Notes: generated by a model from the sequence alone, not told the origin. A stretch of DNA of 64,000 nucleotides from Serripes groenlandicus (GCA_031761405.1 JASEVX010000010.1:27850894-27914893); one strand, 5' to 3'; shown: positions 1 to 11,371, counted from the first letter of the stretch. Made by a program: numbers and translations.

Positions 1-437
1 TCAAAACGCTGACGTGACGTCATTTTCCTAGTATTAGGTCATATTATATTATCCTGTCACGTGTAGCTATTTCGACCCGATAACAGGGTGCCGTATATTT
101 ATTTTGATATACGTCAGTTGGTCACGTGATAAGCTGGCGGGCACCTGCTATCCGGGACTACTGTTTTTAGCAAGCGTCGCTGTAAATTCCAACTTCAATC
201 GATAAAAACAGCAAATATCGTCGATAAACTTCTCATTTGTGAATACAATATTCATGAAGATAGCTGTTGTTTGTGTTGTATTTTGTTAGAATTTTGAGAA
301 CTATTTCTTTCCGCGCATCAATCACGAATGGCTGCTGTTTATTTATGAAACATGACGTCACAATGAAAGGGATGCAATTCAGTAAATTACATATTTTTAA
401 AGCTGCCATAGAAATAAAAAATAAATGCGACAGGATA
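1..437. other. Non-coding left edge, no gene seen
   Basis: No exon or gene is supported here. A tgacgtca-type CRE-like motif lies near position 17. The rest of the downstream paralogue (third exon onward) would be expected to the left of the window; I found no third exon between 1 and 878. Confidence 0.5.
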
Positions 438-590
438 AATAGAATAATAGGTTGGTGCCGTGGATTGAAAAGTTTATCTGGCTCGGCACCGCAATTTATC
501 GGATTCGCCTTCGGCTCACCCGATAAATTACTCCGCCTTGCCAGATAAACTTTCTCAATCCACGGCACCAACCTATTATTCTCTATTTAC
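438..590. repeat. Foldback (hairpin) repeat, family FB-a
   Basis: The left arm (438-491) and right arm (535-590) are near-perfect reverse complements, both containing ggttggtgccgtggattga or its complement. A second smaller inverted pair sits inside the loop. Short open frames on both strands here are only shadows of the palindrome. It looks like a foldback MITE. Confidence 0.75.
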
Positions 591-725
591 ACACGTTGTA
601 TATAAAGAAATACGTAATTGGTATATTACATGGATACAAGCATTGTCATGTAATAAAAAGAAACTACATATGTACATGTATATCAATCAGCAATGTTGAT
701 CAAGACAGTTGGTAGGATATATTCG

Positions 726-832
726 TTACACAGTGTGCTAGTGACCTAATACGGTATATACGGTGTCAGTAAATTTCATATGGGGCTGACACCGTATATA
801 TACCGTTTTAGGTCACTAACACACTGTATAAC
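726..832. repeat. Foldback (hairpin) repeat, family FB-b
   Basis: Arms of about 42 nt (around 728-770 and 785-830) are reverse complements around a short loop, sharing tgacctaatacggtatata-like sequence. It differs from the hairpin at 438-590. Confidence 0.75.
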
Positions 833-878
833 TAATAGTATATGAAACGGAGTAAAACCCCAATGAAACAAAACTTAC

Positions 879-979
879 GTCATCGGGGTGACATTTGTGC
901 ATCTCTGTACACTGATTGGGGTCTCTCACGCCGTGACATGCCGTACAAAACGATGATGGTGGGTGTGGAGCAGGAACAC
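879..979 (-). CDS. Exon 2 of left Ly6/ShKT paralogue
   Basis: A 101-nt exon (phase 1 to phase 0) between a GTAG acceptor and a GTAAGT donor. It encodes 33 residues plus a split Gly, including FCTACHGVRDPNQC and a following HKCHP. It is close to exon 2 of gene A (40182-40076) but two codons shorter and more proline-rich before the first cysteine. Confidence 0.82.
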
Positions 980-2672
980 CTACAATCACTGAACACAGAA
1001 GGACCATACAATATTATATAAATAACACATTGCTTTGAATTGGACAGTAATATTGTCAGCCTGAGGAGAATACTGTCACCCTCGCCGCAGGCGAGGGTGA
1101 CAGTATTTCTCCGAAGGATGACAATATTACTGTTCAATTCAAAGCAATTTGTTATTTATTTTATTATACCAAAAAATAATAAAATAATAAATAATAAAAT
1201 ATAAATAATAAAATTATAATTATTTTATGATCTGTATAAATGTTTCATAGCACAAACGTACAACATAGAGCGCTCTACATGTCTAGTTTTAATGAGTTTC
1301 ATTAACATCCTACCTGCCAGTAAACAAATTTGCATACGGCCGTGAGACAGTAAACAATTTGCATACCGCCGTGAGACAGTACAAAAACTGTCTCATGGTC
1401 ACGTCTTGACAGTAAAAATAGCAACTCTTTGTCAATGGGAGTTTTATATGGACAATGAAATCGAAGTATAATAAAATAAAATGTTTAAATAAAACCGTCA
1501 TTGAAAAACTTGCGTTAGGAAGATTTGAAAGTGATGACAATTCAGATCAAATGAGCGATGATATGCTAAAACTAACTTTAAGACCTTTGCGACCATCACA
1601 TACCCAGACCAACTTGCGCATCCTCGTAGGCTCATTTAGCTCTATACTGACCGCCAATTAGTCGTACAAGGTTTCAGGAAGCTTCTCTGCGAATCAGAAT
1701 TCATTTGGATTCTTAGTAATAATATCGTTAAGGTTGGGTTTCGCAGAGCACCGCTTAAATAGTAGACGTCTGTTCTGCATATGATGATTGATTGATGGCT
1801 TGATCAATTGGGTCTTACCGCCGTTTTCAACGATACCTCAGTCATATCACGGCGGCCATTTCACCTACTCATGTGTTTCCTGGCTTTCTCACACCAGTGT
1901 TCCACGCAACATTATTTCCAAGCAATTTACTGCTTTTCCACATAGACTGTTAGCCTATTGGTGGAAGACGAATGACGCTTTTCACAGTGACTTTTGTCAA
2001 ACGTCGGAAAGAATGTTGGCCGAGCTGGCATTCGAACTCACGAACACTGGATTGACAGCCAGTGTCGCCACCGACGGAGCTACCGGGTCTCGACTGACAT
2101 ATGATGAGGATAATTCTGTATACGACGGCTTTGAGGATATTTGCTTGGCTAGATGGACGATCATGATCCGACTATGAAGAAAAGCAGGCTAATTTGTTGT
2201 TTTGCTGGTAGCTTTTTATCAAAGGTCGGTTATCAAGTGATCTCCCCAATGGAATGTTATATATTCGTGTTGAAGCTGATATATTTGCATTCATAAGGAC
2301 ATATTTACATTGTAGGTGATTTTACCATTAACAAGGAAATCACAGTTTTAAGAAATACAAGATTAATGCTCAAATTTGGAATTCTTAAAGAGCGAGCTGA
2401 GAATAACGTGCGTTTCGAGAATGAGAAAAGAGGCACAAATATAGGTACTTTGTCTATAGAAACAAGATAAATAAAATCAAGGTAGTTGTTTCAGGATATT
2501 GGACGCACATTGAAAAGCAAAGGAATCATCAATTTGTTTCAAACAAACAGTCCAGGGCGTAGTATACCATCAAATCACTTTCGAATCGTTTGTTCTGTTC
2601 ATATTAAATAATCTAATAATTGGCCGGAGACTTACCAAAGGCAGCAATGATCAAAATTCCGAAAGGCGTCAT
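879..2672 (-). CDS. 5' part of a tandem paralogue of the Ly6/ShKT gene (exons 1-2 only)
   Basis: This is the start of a second gene of the same family as gene A. Exon 1 (2672-2636) encodes a hydrophobic signal-peptide start, MTPFGILIIAAF, and ends in phase 1 at a GTAAGT donor. Exon 2 (979-879) joins in frame through a GTAG acceptor and encodes the N-terminal half of a Ly6/uPAR three-finger domain, with cysteines spaced C-x2-C-x8-C-x5-C as in gene A. It ends in phase 0 at a GTAAGT donor. Exons, splice phases and about 120 bp upstream of the ATG all match gene A, so this is a tandem duplicate. The intron between (980-2635) carries a SINE and a foldback repeat. Later exons lie beyond the window's left edge. 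Function is unknown; secretion is inferred from the signal peptide. Confidence 0.8.
1019..1163. repeat. Foldback (hairpin) repeat, family FB-c
   Basis: Arms of about 60 nt around the centre near 1088 (ccctcgccgcaggcgaggg) are reverse complements; both outer ends carry attgctttgaatt or its complement. It lies in intron 1 of the left paralogue. The arm motif gggtgacagtat resembles the gtgacattctg arm of the palindrome at 18685-18812. Confidence 0.75.
1164..1786. other. Intronic AT-rich sequence, nothing recognised
   Basis: Intron 1 of the left paralogue. It has AT-rich simple sequence (1165-1225) and a short direct repeat of 'gtgagacagtacaaa'-type sequence near 1340-1395. The small open frames here lack splice or similarity support. 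Confidence 0.4.
1787..2094 (-). mobile_element. tRNA-derived SINE, family S-A, minus strand
   Basis: Read on the minus strand it has a tRNA-like head with a B box (ttcgaa), a conserved body (the 'ccaattggctaa' / 'tatgtggaaaagcagt' region) and the family tail with cggcgttaaa-type sequence followed by tcaatca repeats at 1787. The tail matches many other copies in the window. It is inserted in intron 1 of the left paralogue. Confidence 0.75.
2636..2672 (-). CDS. Exon 1 (signal peptide) of left Ly6/ShKT paralogue
   Basis: 37 nt from the ATG to a strong GTAAGT donor, phase 1, encoding 12 residues plus one base. It is nearly identical to the signal-peptide exon of gene A at 40659-40623 (two codons differ). 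Confidence 0.82.
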
Positions 2673-2800
2673 ATTCACTTTTGCTTTACTTGCCAAATCT
2701 GTATGACCTTTTCGTAGCGAAGGTCTTATCTGAGAGTATATACATACGCGACAGTCGTCACGTCTAAAAGGGCTTAGAACATTATCCGTTTTCTCGACAC
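2673..2800 (-). promoter_or_regulatory. Putative core promoter and 5'UTR of left paralogue
   Basis: About 120 bp upstream of the ATG align with the sequence upstream of gene A (40660-40785) with few mismatches. A TATA-like TATATA lies at 2737-2742, about 65 nt before the ATG, which would put transcription start near 2705. This is inferred from conservation and the motif. Confidence 0.5.
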
Positions 2801-2998
2801 GTCACGACAATGTGTTTAAAAAGGGTGTTCTTTGTTAGTTGATGGACATTATAGATTTGATCAGATAATCTGGATTGAGTGCGCATGGACAAAAACGGTC
2901 CCCTCAGTTCATGACAAGGCCTCCAGTCCTATCAGAGTTTTAGTACCAGGAAGGAGCAGTTAGGGATTCAGTTATCCGGGTCACAGCATATTTTGCAT

Positions 2999-3345
2999 TA
3001 CAGGTGCTGAATTCCAGATCATTGATAGTATAGCCAACATTTTAAAACTGTTCAAAAGTTGTCTTGAAATATTAGCATCATAATTCTGGAGTCAAATTAG
3101 AGTAATTATTTCACTTTCCAGTACAATTAACATCTAAACATTGATATTGTATGTTTCATTCTTACTGGGTAGACAAACTCAGTAAGGTAACTTGTGTACA
3201 TTTTCATGAATTTGTTTTCAACATTTACTTTCAAAATAGTTTTGAACCACCTATTAATGGCTGTGTTGTCACAATTCGCAATATTTGCAGAAGTTTCAAC
3301 ATTTCAAAATGTTAATCTCCACCTTGAGTTCAGCACCTTTAAGAC
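2999..3345. repeat. MITE-like repeat, family M5
   Basis: A 340-bp repeat with inverted termini: aggtgctgaattccagat at the left and its complement, tgagttcagcacctttaag, at the right. A second copy in the same orientation is at 49723-50063. Confidence 0.7.
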
Positions 3346-3469
3346 ATTGAGACTTTAAGACATTGTAATGGTAAAACAACATTCGTGTGACATTGACAAG
3401 TGTATAGAAATATCAAAATAGGTATCCATTCAGGCAAAGGTTTATTTAGTGTGTCAGGGGTTCTTATCT

Positions 3470-3676
3470 CTTTCAGCGCCGAATTGTTCAAAGTAGACTC
3501 TTCCATTCCCGATATTAGGGCGTCTCCATTTCCCATGTAATAAAAGTTTGGACTATTTTGATCACTAAAAGGCAAACAATGCTGATTGCAGGTGAGACAG
3601 CTCGTTACGAGCTGTCTCGCCTGAATCAGTATTGTTTGCAAACACCTCAATATTGCTTTTGGCGCTGAAAGAGTTA
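3470..3676 (-). repeat. Foldback MITE, family M2
   Basis: Outer termini are ctctttcagcgcc and ggcgctgaaagagtt, with an internal perfect palindrome around agctcgttacgagct. It is one of eight copies in the window. Confidence 0.75.
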
Positions 3677-3962
3677 AAAGTACCTCTGAGTATTTAGTGA
3701 ACACCGAATAATAAGATCAGACACAGGGTTGACGGAACTTACACTGTATGCAAACTCACTGACGTTAGTTTTTCCTGGATTGTTTGGTGGCTTACGCGGC
3801 TTTCAAACATATTTCAGTTATATCACGGCGTTTCCTGTGTAAGTTACCAGTATCTCGTCCATGTATCCTGGCACCAGCCAGTCAGTCATAATTCTAACCC
3901 CGAATCCCTGAACGCGAAGACTGGCAGCCATTACAAGTATTTGCTATGCGTTTTCCTGGATT
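3677..3962. other. Intergenic, fragmentary SINE-like pieces
   Basis: Short pieces resemble SINE S-A tails ('tttcagttatatcacggcg' near 3808). No gene is supported. Confidence 0.35.
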
Positions 3963-4228
3963 TGATTGATTGATTGGTTTAGGTTTAACGCCGTTTTCAA
4001 CACTTGTTCAGCCATATCACGGCGGCAAGTTCACCTGCTCATGTGTTTCATGGCTTTCACGCACCAGCTGTCCACACAACAATCTTTCCAAGAAACTGGC
4101 AGCTTTTCCACATAGACTGTTAGCCCATTGGTGGATGACGAATGACGCTTGTCACAATGACTTATGTCAAACGACGGAAAGAGGTTGGTCGAGCTGGGGT
4201 TCGAACTCGCAACCCCTTAAATTGACAG
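3963..4228 (-). mobile_element. SINE S-A, minus strand, head truncated
   Basis: It has the tail (tgattgattgattggtttaggtttaacgccg), the body and a B box (gttcgaactcgc) but stops before a complete tRNA-like head. Confidence 0.7.
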
Positions 4229-4497
4229 CGTTTTCCTGGAGAACAGATTGTTATTATTATTATGTGAGCCTGTCCATGGGAAAAAGGTGGACCAGTGTAA
4301 AACGAGATCAGCCTGTGTGTATCTATACCGTTGATATATCACTAACATAAGCTTGTTAGAAGCTTCTGTCCATTTGTGTAGATCCTGATAAGACTGGGCA
4401 GATGGACTGGTTGATCCGAAACTTTGACTATTCAGAAAAAAACATGTGCGAATCAGAGGAATATTCAAAAGCGAGTATTTTTCCACGTCCAACAAAC

Positions 4498-4800
4498 CGA
4501 GCCCTGGTAGTTCAGTCGGTAGCGACGCGGGCTGTCAATCCAGGGGTTGTGAGTTCGAATCCCGGCTCGGCAAACTTTCTTTCCGATGATTGACAAAAGT
4601 CAATGTGACATGCGTCATTCGTCTTCCACCAATGGGCTAAGTCTATGTGGAAAAGCAGCCAGTTGCTTGGAACGATTGTTGTGTGGAGTACTGGTGTGAG
4701 AAACCAGGAAATGCATGAGTAGGTGAACTGGCCGCCGTGATATAACGAGAAATTGTTAAATACGGCGTTAAACCCCAATCAATCAATCAATCAATCAATC
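4498..4800 (+). mobile_element. SINE S-A, plus strand, near full length
   Basis: The tRNA-like head (A box ggtagttcagtcggtagc, B box gagttcgaatccc) resembles a tRNA carrying a GTC-type loop. The body and the tail ending in (aatc)n at 4800 are complete. It is the best reference copy of the family in this window. Confidence 0.78.
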
Positions 4801-4858
4801 CACGTCCAACAAATCTGTATTACACTGTGTTATGATGTATTGGATGCTTATTTAACTA

Positions 4859-5069
4859 AACTCTTTCAGCGCCAATGGCAATATAGAGGTTTTCGCAAAC
4901 AATACAGATTCAGGTGAGTCAGCTCGTAACGAGCTGTCTCACCTGAAATCAACATTGTTTGCCTTTTAGTTATCAAAATAGTTCAACAGTTTTATAACAT
5001 GAGACATGGAGACGCCCGATATTTTACATGGTAAAGTCAACTTTAAACACTGCGGTGCTGAAATAGTTA
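4859..5069 (+). repeat. Foldback MITE M2
   Basis: Termini ctctttcagcgcc and a degenerate gtgctgaaatagtta. The internal palindrome is gagtcagctcgtaacgagctg. Confidence 0.72.
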
Positions 5070-5140
5070 ATAGCGAACAGTGTAGATCGAGATCAGACCA
5101 CACGGGAAATATGTATTATACACTGATCGCGAAAGCCTAA

Positions 5141-5351
5141 ACTCTTTCAGCGCCAAAGGCAATATAGAGGTTTTTTTGCAAACAATACAGATTCAGGTGA
5201 GTCAGCTCGTAACGAGCTGTCTCACCTAAAATCAGCATTGTTCGTCTTCTAGTTATCACAATATGACAAAACTCTTATTACATGAGACATGGAGATGCCC
5301 ATTTTGAACATGAAAGAGTCTATTTCAAACATCTCGGCGCTAAATGAGTTA
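5141..5351 (+). repeat. Foldback MITE M2
   Basis: A second copy only 70 bp from the preceding one and in the same orientation, with the same palindromic core. Confidence 0.72.
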
Positions 5352-5540
5352 GGGCTGGTTTTCGAGGAGCGCCTCTCTAATGCTGTTTTGTTGTGCCTTG
5401 TGGTGTAGACGTGGTCCTATTCTCTTATCTACCAAATATATGTTCTGAAGTATTATCTGTCCTTAAACTTTGGTCATGTAATAGTGTATATGTTGTCTTG
5501 ATAGGAGGTCAACTTGAAGTTCTAGTTCATCCTATAGCCA

Positions 5541-5838
5541 AGCCCCGGTAGGTCAGTTGGTAGCAACGCGGGCTCTCAATCCAGGGGTTGTGAGTTCAAA
5601 CTCCAGCTCGGTCAACAGTCTTTCAATCGTTTGATAAAAGTCATTGTGACAAGCGTCATACATCTTCCATCAATGGGCTAACAGTCTACATGTATGTGGA
5701 AAAGCAGCCAGTTGCTTCGATGGATTGTTGTGTGGATTATTGGTGTGCGAAAGCCGGGAAACACATGAGTAGGTGAATTGGCCGCCGCGATATGACTGAA
5801 CAATTGTTGAAAACGGCGTTAAACCCAATCAATCAATT
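5541..5838 (+). mobile_element. SINE S-A, plus strand
   Basis: tRNA-like head (agccccggtaggtcagttggtagc), B box gttcaaact (one mismatch), body and (aatc) tail. It is followed at about 5880-5990 by a fragment of a second SINE body (gcctagcctagtacaggtttg). Confidence 0.73.
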
Positions 5839-6002
5839 ATCCGATAACCTCGCTCCGATTAAGATGGATAGCCCTTTTTGCAAGGTACACTGCCTAGCCT
5901 AGTACAGGTTTGTTTACCTAGGGCTCAAGAATAAGTGTTCTATCGCCTCGATATAATTGCAATAATGTTTATAACGGTGTAAAAACTACAATAACATCCT
6001 TT

Positions 6003-6192
6003 TACCCTTTCAGCGCCGAATTGTTTAAAGTAGACTCTTCCATGTTTCATGTTTTAGGATTTTTGGAATATTTTTATAACTCACAACCAAATAATGCTGA
6101 TTTCAGGTGAGACAGCTCGTTACGAGCGAACTCACCTGAATCTGTATTGTTTGCATAAAGCTCAATATTGCCTTTGGCGCTGAAAGAGTTAA
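6003..6192 (-). repeat. Foldback MITE M2
   Basis: Termini ccctttcagcgcc and ggcgctgaaagagtt around a partly decayed palindrome (agctcgttacgagcgaact). Confidence 0.7.
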
Positions 6193-6718
6193 CCTGAGAG
6201 GTGTTCAGTTTGTCGTAACGCACCGGATGCTCAGCGATTGCTAGTCTAACGCGCTGACACGGCGAGCGCATGCCCGAGAGCCTGGTTTATTAGCACTGTC
6301 TGAATAGTGAATACGCACCTGATATTTTCAATAATTGGTATGTTTTTTTGTTCGAGGACCTCACTGAATGTTTGTCAGATCATGTTCCATGTCACGCCGT
6401 AGTCGCTGCAACCTACGAATATGGGCTTTCTGAAGTTTGAATCGTGTGCAGTCTAAGCTATGATGATGCATGTCTACAGTCTTTTCAGTACTTTTATATT
6501 TCAATATTACTTAAATTGAATTGGTCGCATTGTTTTGAGTGAACAGTATGAACTCTTATCAGCCTGTTCGAAAAGGATCAGGTCACAAGAGTCCAAATGA
6601 CAATTTTGCGGTGTGCACAAAAACAGAACGCTAGATAGACATGTACAATCTATTGTTGGTTCTGTGACGTTTATCTATCAAGTAGGAATATGTCAATGCG
6701 TTCAAAATTGTTAAAATT

Positions 6719-6957
6719 TGAGCCGTCCCGCGAGAAAACCAACATTGTGGTCTCTGCGTAAAGTATCGACCCGAATCAGCCTAAGCATACCGCGCAGGTT
6801 TACCCGGATAGTCACTTTTTCGCCTCCAGTGGATTTTCTGTTTCCGGAATCATTACTCTACACATGTAAGACGGTATGTGTCGGCCTGGATTAGCCTGAT
6901 CTGGGTCGATACATTACGCAGATACCATAATGCTGGTTTTCTCGCGGGACGGCTCAT
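6719..6957 (+). repeat. MITE-like element, family M1
   Basis: A 239-bp element. The left end gagccgtcccgcgagaaaac and the right end ttttctcgcgggacggctc are perfect inverted repeats. The interior has conserved blocks (aaagtatcgacc, cacttttcgcctcc, tgtttcaggaatca). It is the parent family of the satellite at 12760-14870. Confidence 0.8.
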
Positions 6958-7256
6958 TTTGAGTTGATGGAAAATTAACTGTACTGTCTTCCTGGCACAA
7001 CCAAATAAACCCGTTAGCTTTTAAAAGGTAGTCAATCTCTTAATACGTGGCTTAGTATGTAACTACATAAGCTGCACGCCCCAAGAATGTAGAGTTCGAA
7101 TCCCAGTGCAGCCAATTATATTTCTTCTTTACATCAATAAAAGATATCTTCATGTAAATGTAGTCTTATATCATCGAGTTATATGGTGGTCATTTGTGCA
7201 ATGGACGAGCAAGCTATGTCAGAAACACATGCGAAGCGTTAGATGCATATTCACTA

Positions 7257-7506
7257 TATCGAGGGCTTGGTGTGAAACGGTTGTAACTAAACACCTATTT
7301 TGAAAACCCTGGTTTAGGTGCAATTTTGACCCCTTTGTAAACAATGCAAATTTAGGTGCCATTGCTCAGAACGAGCAATGGCAGCTAAATAGCCATTGTT
7401 TACCTAGAAAATTGATTTAACGTTTTTAAAGACTTTATGGCGAGGTGATTAACCTTGGTAACAAATACCAATTTTAGTTACAACCGTTTCACGCCAAGCC
7501 CTCGAT
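7257..7506 (+). repeat. MITE-like element, family M3
   Basis: A 250-bp element with inverted termini atcgagggcttggtgtgaaa and tttcacgccaagccctcgat. An internal hairpin is built on ccattgctcagaacgagcaatgg. Three copies are in the window. Confidence 0.78.
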
Positions 7507-8035
7507 ATGTCGTACATGGTGTTGAAGCCTGTGCTCAACACTATATGGACCAATCAATTCACGTATAAAAGCTAGTTGGGCACCATCGTTAAAAATGCTC
7601 GACCTACGATACTTTCCCCGCACATCTTAGCAATGTTTTCGTTTTTCACTTAACAATTCAGGGCTCCAGATAAGGGAATACTGCAATACTGGTATCCTTG
7701 CTTGACATACACACCCTATTATCTCTGACGAAGAGTCTATAAGAGATTATTGAAGTGCCCACAACATAGTATTAGGCTTAGATATAAACGATATGTGCAT
7801 AAGAAAAGGTACCAATGCGCTTTTGTGAACAGCATAGATCCAGATCAGTATTTGCATTTGTACGGTCTGATCAAGATCTACACTGTTCACCTATAATTTA
7901 TACATCTTGTTAGAATATCATGTCAACGTGTGTAGACTCTGACAAGACTGAGCAGGTGGACAAGATGGTCTGGACTCACACACTTCAGAAATTCCGACTT
8001 GTATCTTTTCTCAAGCACTGGCTCATTTATTGTTG

Positions 8036-8278
8036 GCCGAGCCCCGATAGCTCAGTCTGTAGCGACGCGGGCTGTCAATCCAGGGGTTGTGAGTTCGAAT
8101 TACGGCTCGGCCAACTTTCTTTTCGACGTTTGACAAAAATCAATGCGACATGCGTCATTCGTCTTCCACCAATGGGCTAAGTCTATGTGTAAAAGCAGCC
8201 AGTTGCTTGGGAAGATTGTTGTGTGGAGAACTGGTGTGAGAAAACGGCGTTACACCCAATCAATCAATCAATCAATCA
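8036..8278 (+). mobile_element. SINE S-A, plus strand, internally deleted
   Basis: The head with A and B boxes is intact. The body jumps from 'ggtgtgagaaaac' straight to 'ggcgttacaccc', losing about 55 bp. The tail is (aatc)n. Confidence 0.72.
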
Positions 8279-8298
8279 TTTATTGTTGGGGAAGCATT

Positions 8299-8573
8299 AA
8301 TTGATTGATTGATTATGGTTTAACGCAGTTTTCAACATTTGTTAAGTCATAGCACGGCGACCAGTTCACCTACACATGTGTTTCCTGGTTTTCCCACACC
8401 AGTACACCACCCAACATACCCCCAAGCAACTGACTGCTTTGCCACATAGACTGTTAAACAGCCCATTGGTGAAAGACGAATGACGTATGTCACGGTGACT
8501 TTTGTCAAATGGTCGAGCTGGGATTCGAACTCACAACCACTGGATTGACAGCCCGTGTCGGTACCGGGGCTGT
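8299..8573 (-). mobile_element. SINE S-A, minus strand
   Basis: Inverted relative to the copy at 8036-8278 and 20 bp away, so the two tails face each other and could form a large hairpin. It has tail, body, B box and head. Confidence 0.72.
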
Positions 8574-8670
8574 TGGTGAAACAGAGTTGTTGATTCCACC
8601 TTAACTAGATCTCTGGCCTAACAATAAGCTAACAATGATGATGTAGCAGACAACATAATTATGTATAGTT

Positions 8671-8927
8671 GAGCCGTCCCGCGAGAAAACCAACATTGTG
8701 GGTAAAGTATCGATCTGGATCAACCTAAGCATGCCGCACAGGTTTACCCGGATGGACACTTTTCGCCTCCTGTGGATTTTCTGTTTCAGGAATCATTACT
8801 CTATACCTCTATCCCCCTGAGACGGAATGCGTCGGCCCGGATCAGTCTGTGCGGACTGCGCAGGCTGATCGAGGTCGAAACATTACACAGAGGCCATAAT
8901 GATGGTTTTCTCGCGGGACGGCTCATA
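8671..8927 (+). repeat. MITE-like element M1
   Basis: Intact inverted termini (gagccgtcccgcgagaaaac and its complement) and the conserved M1 interior. Confidence 0.78.
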
Positions 8928-9040
8928 TAGTATAGGTTTTCAGGAGATATTTTAAAAAAATAATCTTGATGCGACGATTCGTGTCAGTACACACTACATA
9001 TGGTTTAGTTGGGTAAGAGAGATATTGTTTAGAAAACTTA

Positions 9041-9250
9041 ACTCTTTCAGCGCCAAAGGCAATATTGACATTTTTGCAAACAATGCTGATTCAGGTGAGC
9101 CAGCTCGTAACGAGCTGTCTCTCCTGAAATCAGCATTGTTTGCCTTTAAGTTATAAAAATATGCCAAGTCTCTTATTATATGAGAAATGGAGACGCCCGC
9201 TTTTGTACTTGGACGAGTCTACTTTAAACAATTCGGCGCCGAAAGAGTTA
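9041..9250 (+). repeat. Foldback MITE M2
   Basis: Both termini (ctctttcagcgcc and ggcgccgaaagagtt) and the agctcgtaacgagct palindrome are intact. Confidence 0.75.
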
Positions 9251-9748
9251 AGTTTTACTCCCTGGCCAGTTTTATCAAAACATCATAACACTGCGGGAGG
9301 GTTGATATAGTCTGGAGTGACCTGTCCCAAACACTGAATACATTATATGGTTATTTTAGGGTCAGGCAGGCATACGCCAATAATGGCGGCGTCCTTTGGA
9401 AATAGTGTTGCAATCAAAAAGATATCGAAAAAAACTTGATACGGATTAACCGGTACACCTTTCAAACACTGAATGTAATTGATCGATTTTGTATGTATTG
9501 ATTACAAACATCAAGTAGTAATGGTCCACTGTAGTGTGTACGAAAATCGGTTGTATATTTACTCATTTACTCTCTAGGCGATAACGATATTTAAGTGGAG
9601 ACGACCAATATAGTCGATTTATCGATGGTCAGGCAGCCGTGATGTTTGTTTAAAAATCGATCCTACATGTATATATGCAGCAAATCCAAACATTGCTGTA
9701 AAATGCAGCAGAAACGGAAACATGGTGCGGCACCACCGTCAAAGGGCT

Positions 9749-10118
9749 AAATGTCACTGACCGAAATAGCAGTAATTTGATTGGTGTTTTGGCAACTGTT
9801 AGCTTACGTAAAATGTTACTGACCGCACTAACAGTAATTTGATTGGTGAATTGGCAATTGTTAGCTAACGTAATATGTCACTGACCGCACTAGCAGAATT
9901 GTGATTGGTGATTGGCATTTGTTAGCCTACGTTAAATGCCACTGACCGCACTAACAGTAATTTGTTTGGTGAATTGGCAATTGTTAGCTAACGTAATATG
10001 TCACTGACCGCACTAGCAGAATTGTGATTGGTGATTGGCAATTGTTAGCCTACGTTAAATGCCACTGACCGCACTAACAGTAATTTGTTTGGTGAATTGG
10101 CAATTGTTAGCTTACAGA
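9749..10118 (+). repeat. Tandem repeat, ~62-bp unit, six copies
   Basis: The units begin near 9749, 9811, 9872, 9933, 9995 and 10057 and contain 'cactgaccgcactaacag' and 'ttggcaattgttagc'. Copies 3-4 and 5-6 form an alternating pair of about 124 bp, so the array has dimeric higher-order structure. Confidence 0.8.
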
Positions 10119-10275
10119 AAATATACTGAACGCACTGTTGTGCGTGAGGTAACTCTACGACGAGGACATCATGAAAGTAAAGCTCTGACCTATTTTACAC
10201 TTTTGGAAATGACCTGGTAACAATGTGAACTAAACGCCTCGAATGTTTACTTTCCGTCAGGAAAGAGTTCTACAT

Positions 10276-10535
10276 ATAAGCCGTCGCGCGAGAAGACCAA
10301 CATTGTGGACTATGCGTAAAGTATCGCCCCAGATCAGTCTTAGCATGCTGCACAGGTTAACCCGGACAGACACTTTTCGACTCCTGTGAATTTCTGTTTC
10401 AGGAATCATTACCCTATCATTATCCTACTGAGAAGGAATGTGTCGGCCCGGATGAGAATGTGCGGACTGCGCAGGCTGAACTGGTTCGATACATTACGCA
10501 GAGTTTATAATGTTGGTTTTCTCCTTGGACGGCAC
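10276..10535 (+). repeat. MITE-like element M1, diverged
   Basis: The conserved M1 interior is clear. The termini are mutated (gccgtcgcgcgagaagac and ttttctccttggacggc). Confidence 0.7.
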
Positions 10536-10858
10536 ATATATCTCTTAATCGTTTGAGGTTTGCAACCCATTTTGGCGCTTCTGCAGCTGATATATTTTGA
10601 AAACATTGAACAATTATTGGAAATGTCTTGAAATTATAGTATAATTATTGCAGATGTGTCAATAGGAGACTTCCCTTAGCCTGCACTTTAATGTTGTGTT
10701 CCTTTGGCAACCATTAAAACAAAGAAAATGCCTGCTTCGTATATGACAGACAATGCTTGTCATATCTGTTTCCGAAAAACGATCATGTGTACAGTAAGTT
10801 AAGTAAATTTCTCTCCAGCGGGAAATTCGTATACCAAAGCTTCTTTTCCGCAACAGCT

Positions 10859-11111
10859 ATATCGAGGGCTTGGTGTGAAACGGTTGTAACTAAAATTGCT
10901 ATTTTTTTTACCAAGGTTAATCACCTCGCTATAAATTCTTTATAAGCGTTAAATCATTTTTCTTGGTAAACAATGGAAATTTAGGTGCCATTGCTCGTTC
11001 TGAGCAATGGCATCTAAATTTGCATTGTTTACAAAGGGGTCAAAATTGCCCCTAAACAAGGGTTTTCAAAATAGGTTTTTAGTTACAACCGTTAAACGCC
11101 AAGCCCTCGAT
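10859..11111 (+). repeat. MITE-like element M3
   Basis: Inverted termini atcgagggcttggtgtgaaa and aaacgccaagccctcgat, with an internal hairpin in inverted order relative to the copy at 7257. Confidence 0.76.
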
Positions 11112-11371
11112 ATAATGGATCTTCAAATATAACGCTGTGTTGCAATAGGAAATATTGCTCATAATGAGTATGAAAGTGCTTTCAGATATTTTTTCAATGC
11201 GAGTGGTAATCATCAATGTAATGATTACAGTACGTTACTAGTGGTTTACCTGGAGTATTGCTCGCACACGTGATACAAGTTGCTTGTAAATAGTTTGTGT
11301 AAGTTTCCGGGGTTGAAATTAAAAAAACATGGAAGGAAATATTTAAAAAAAAGAAACAGAAAACTGTACGT

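Noticed and set aside
4500..4570. Functional tRNA gene
   Set aside because: A and B boxes are present but this is the head of a dispersed SINE; acceptor-stem pairing is poor and many copies share the same body.
9749..10118. CRISPR-like array
   Set aside because: Contiguous 62-bp tandem repeats without unique spacers, in a eukaryotic intergenic setting.
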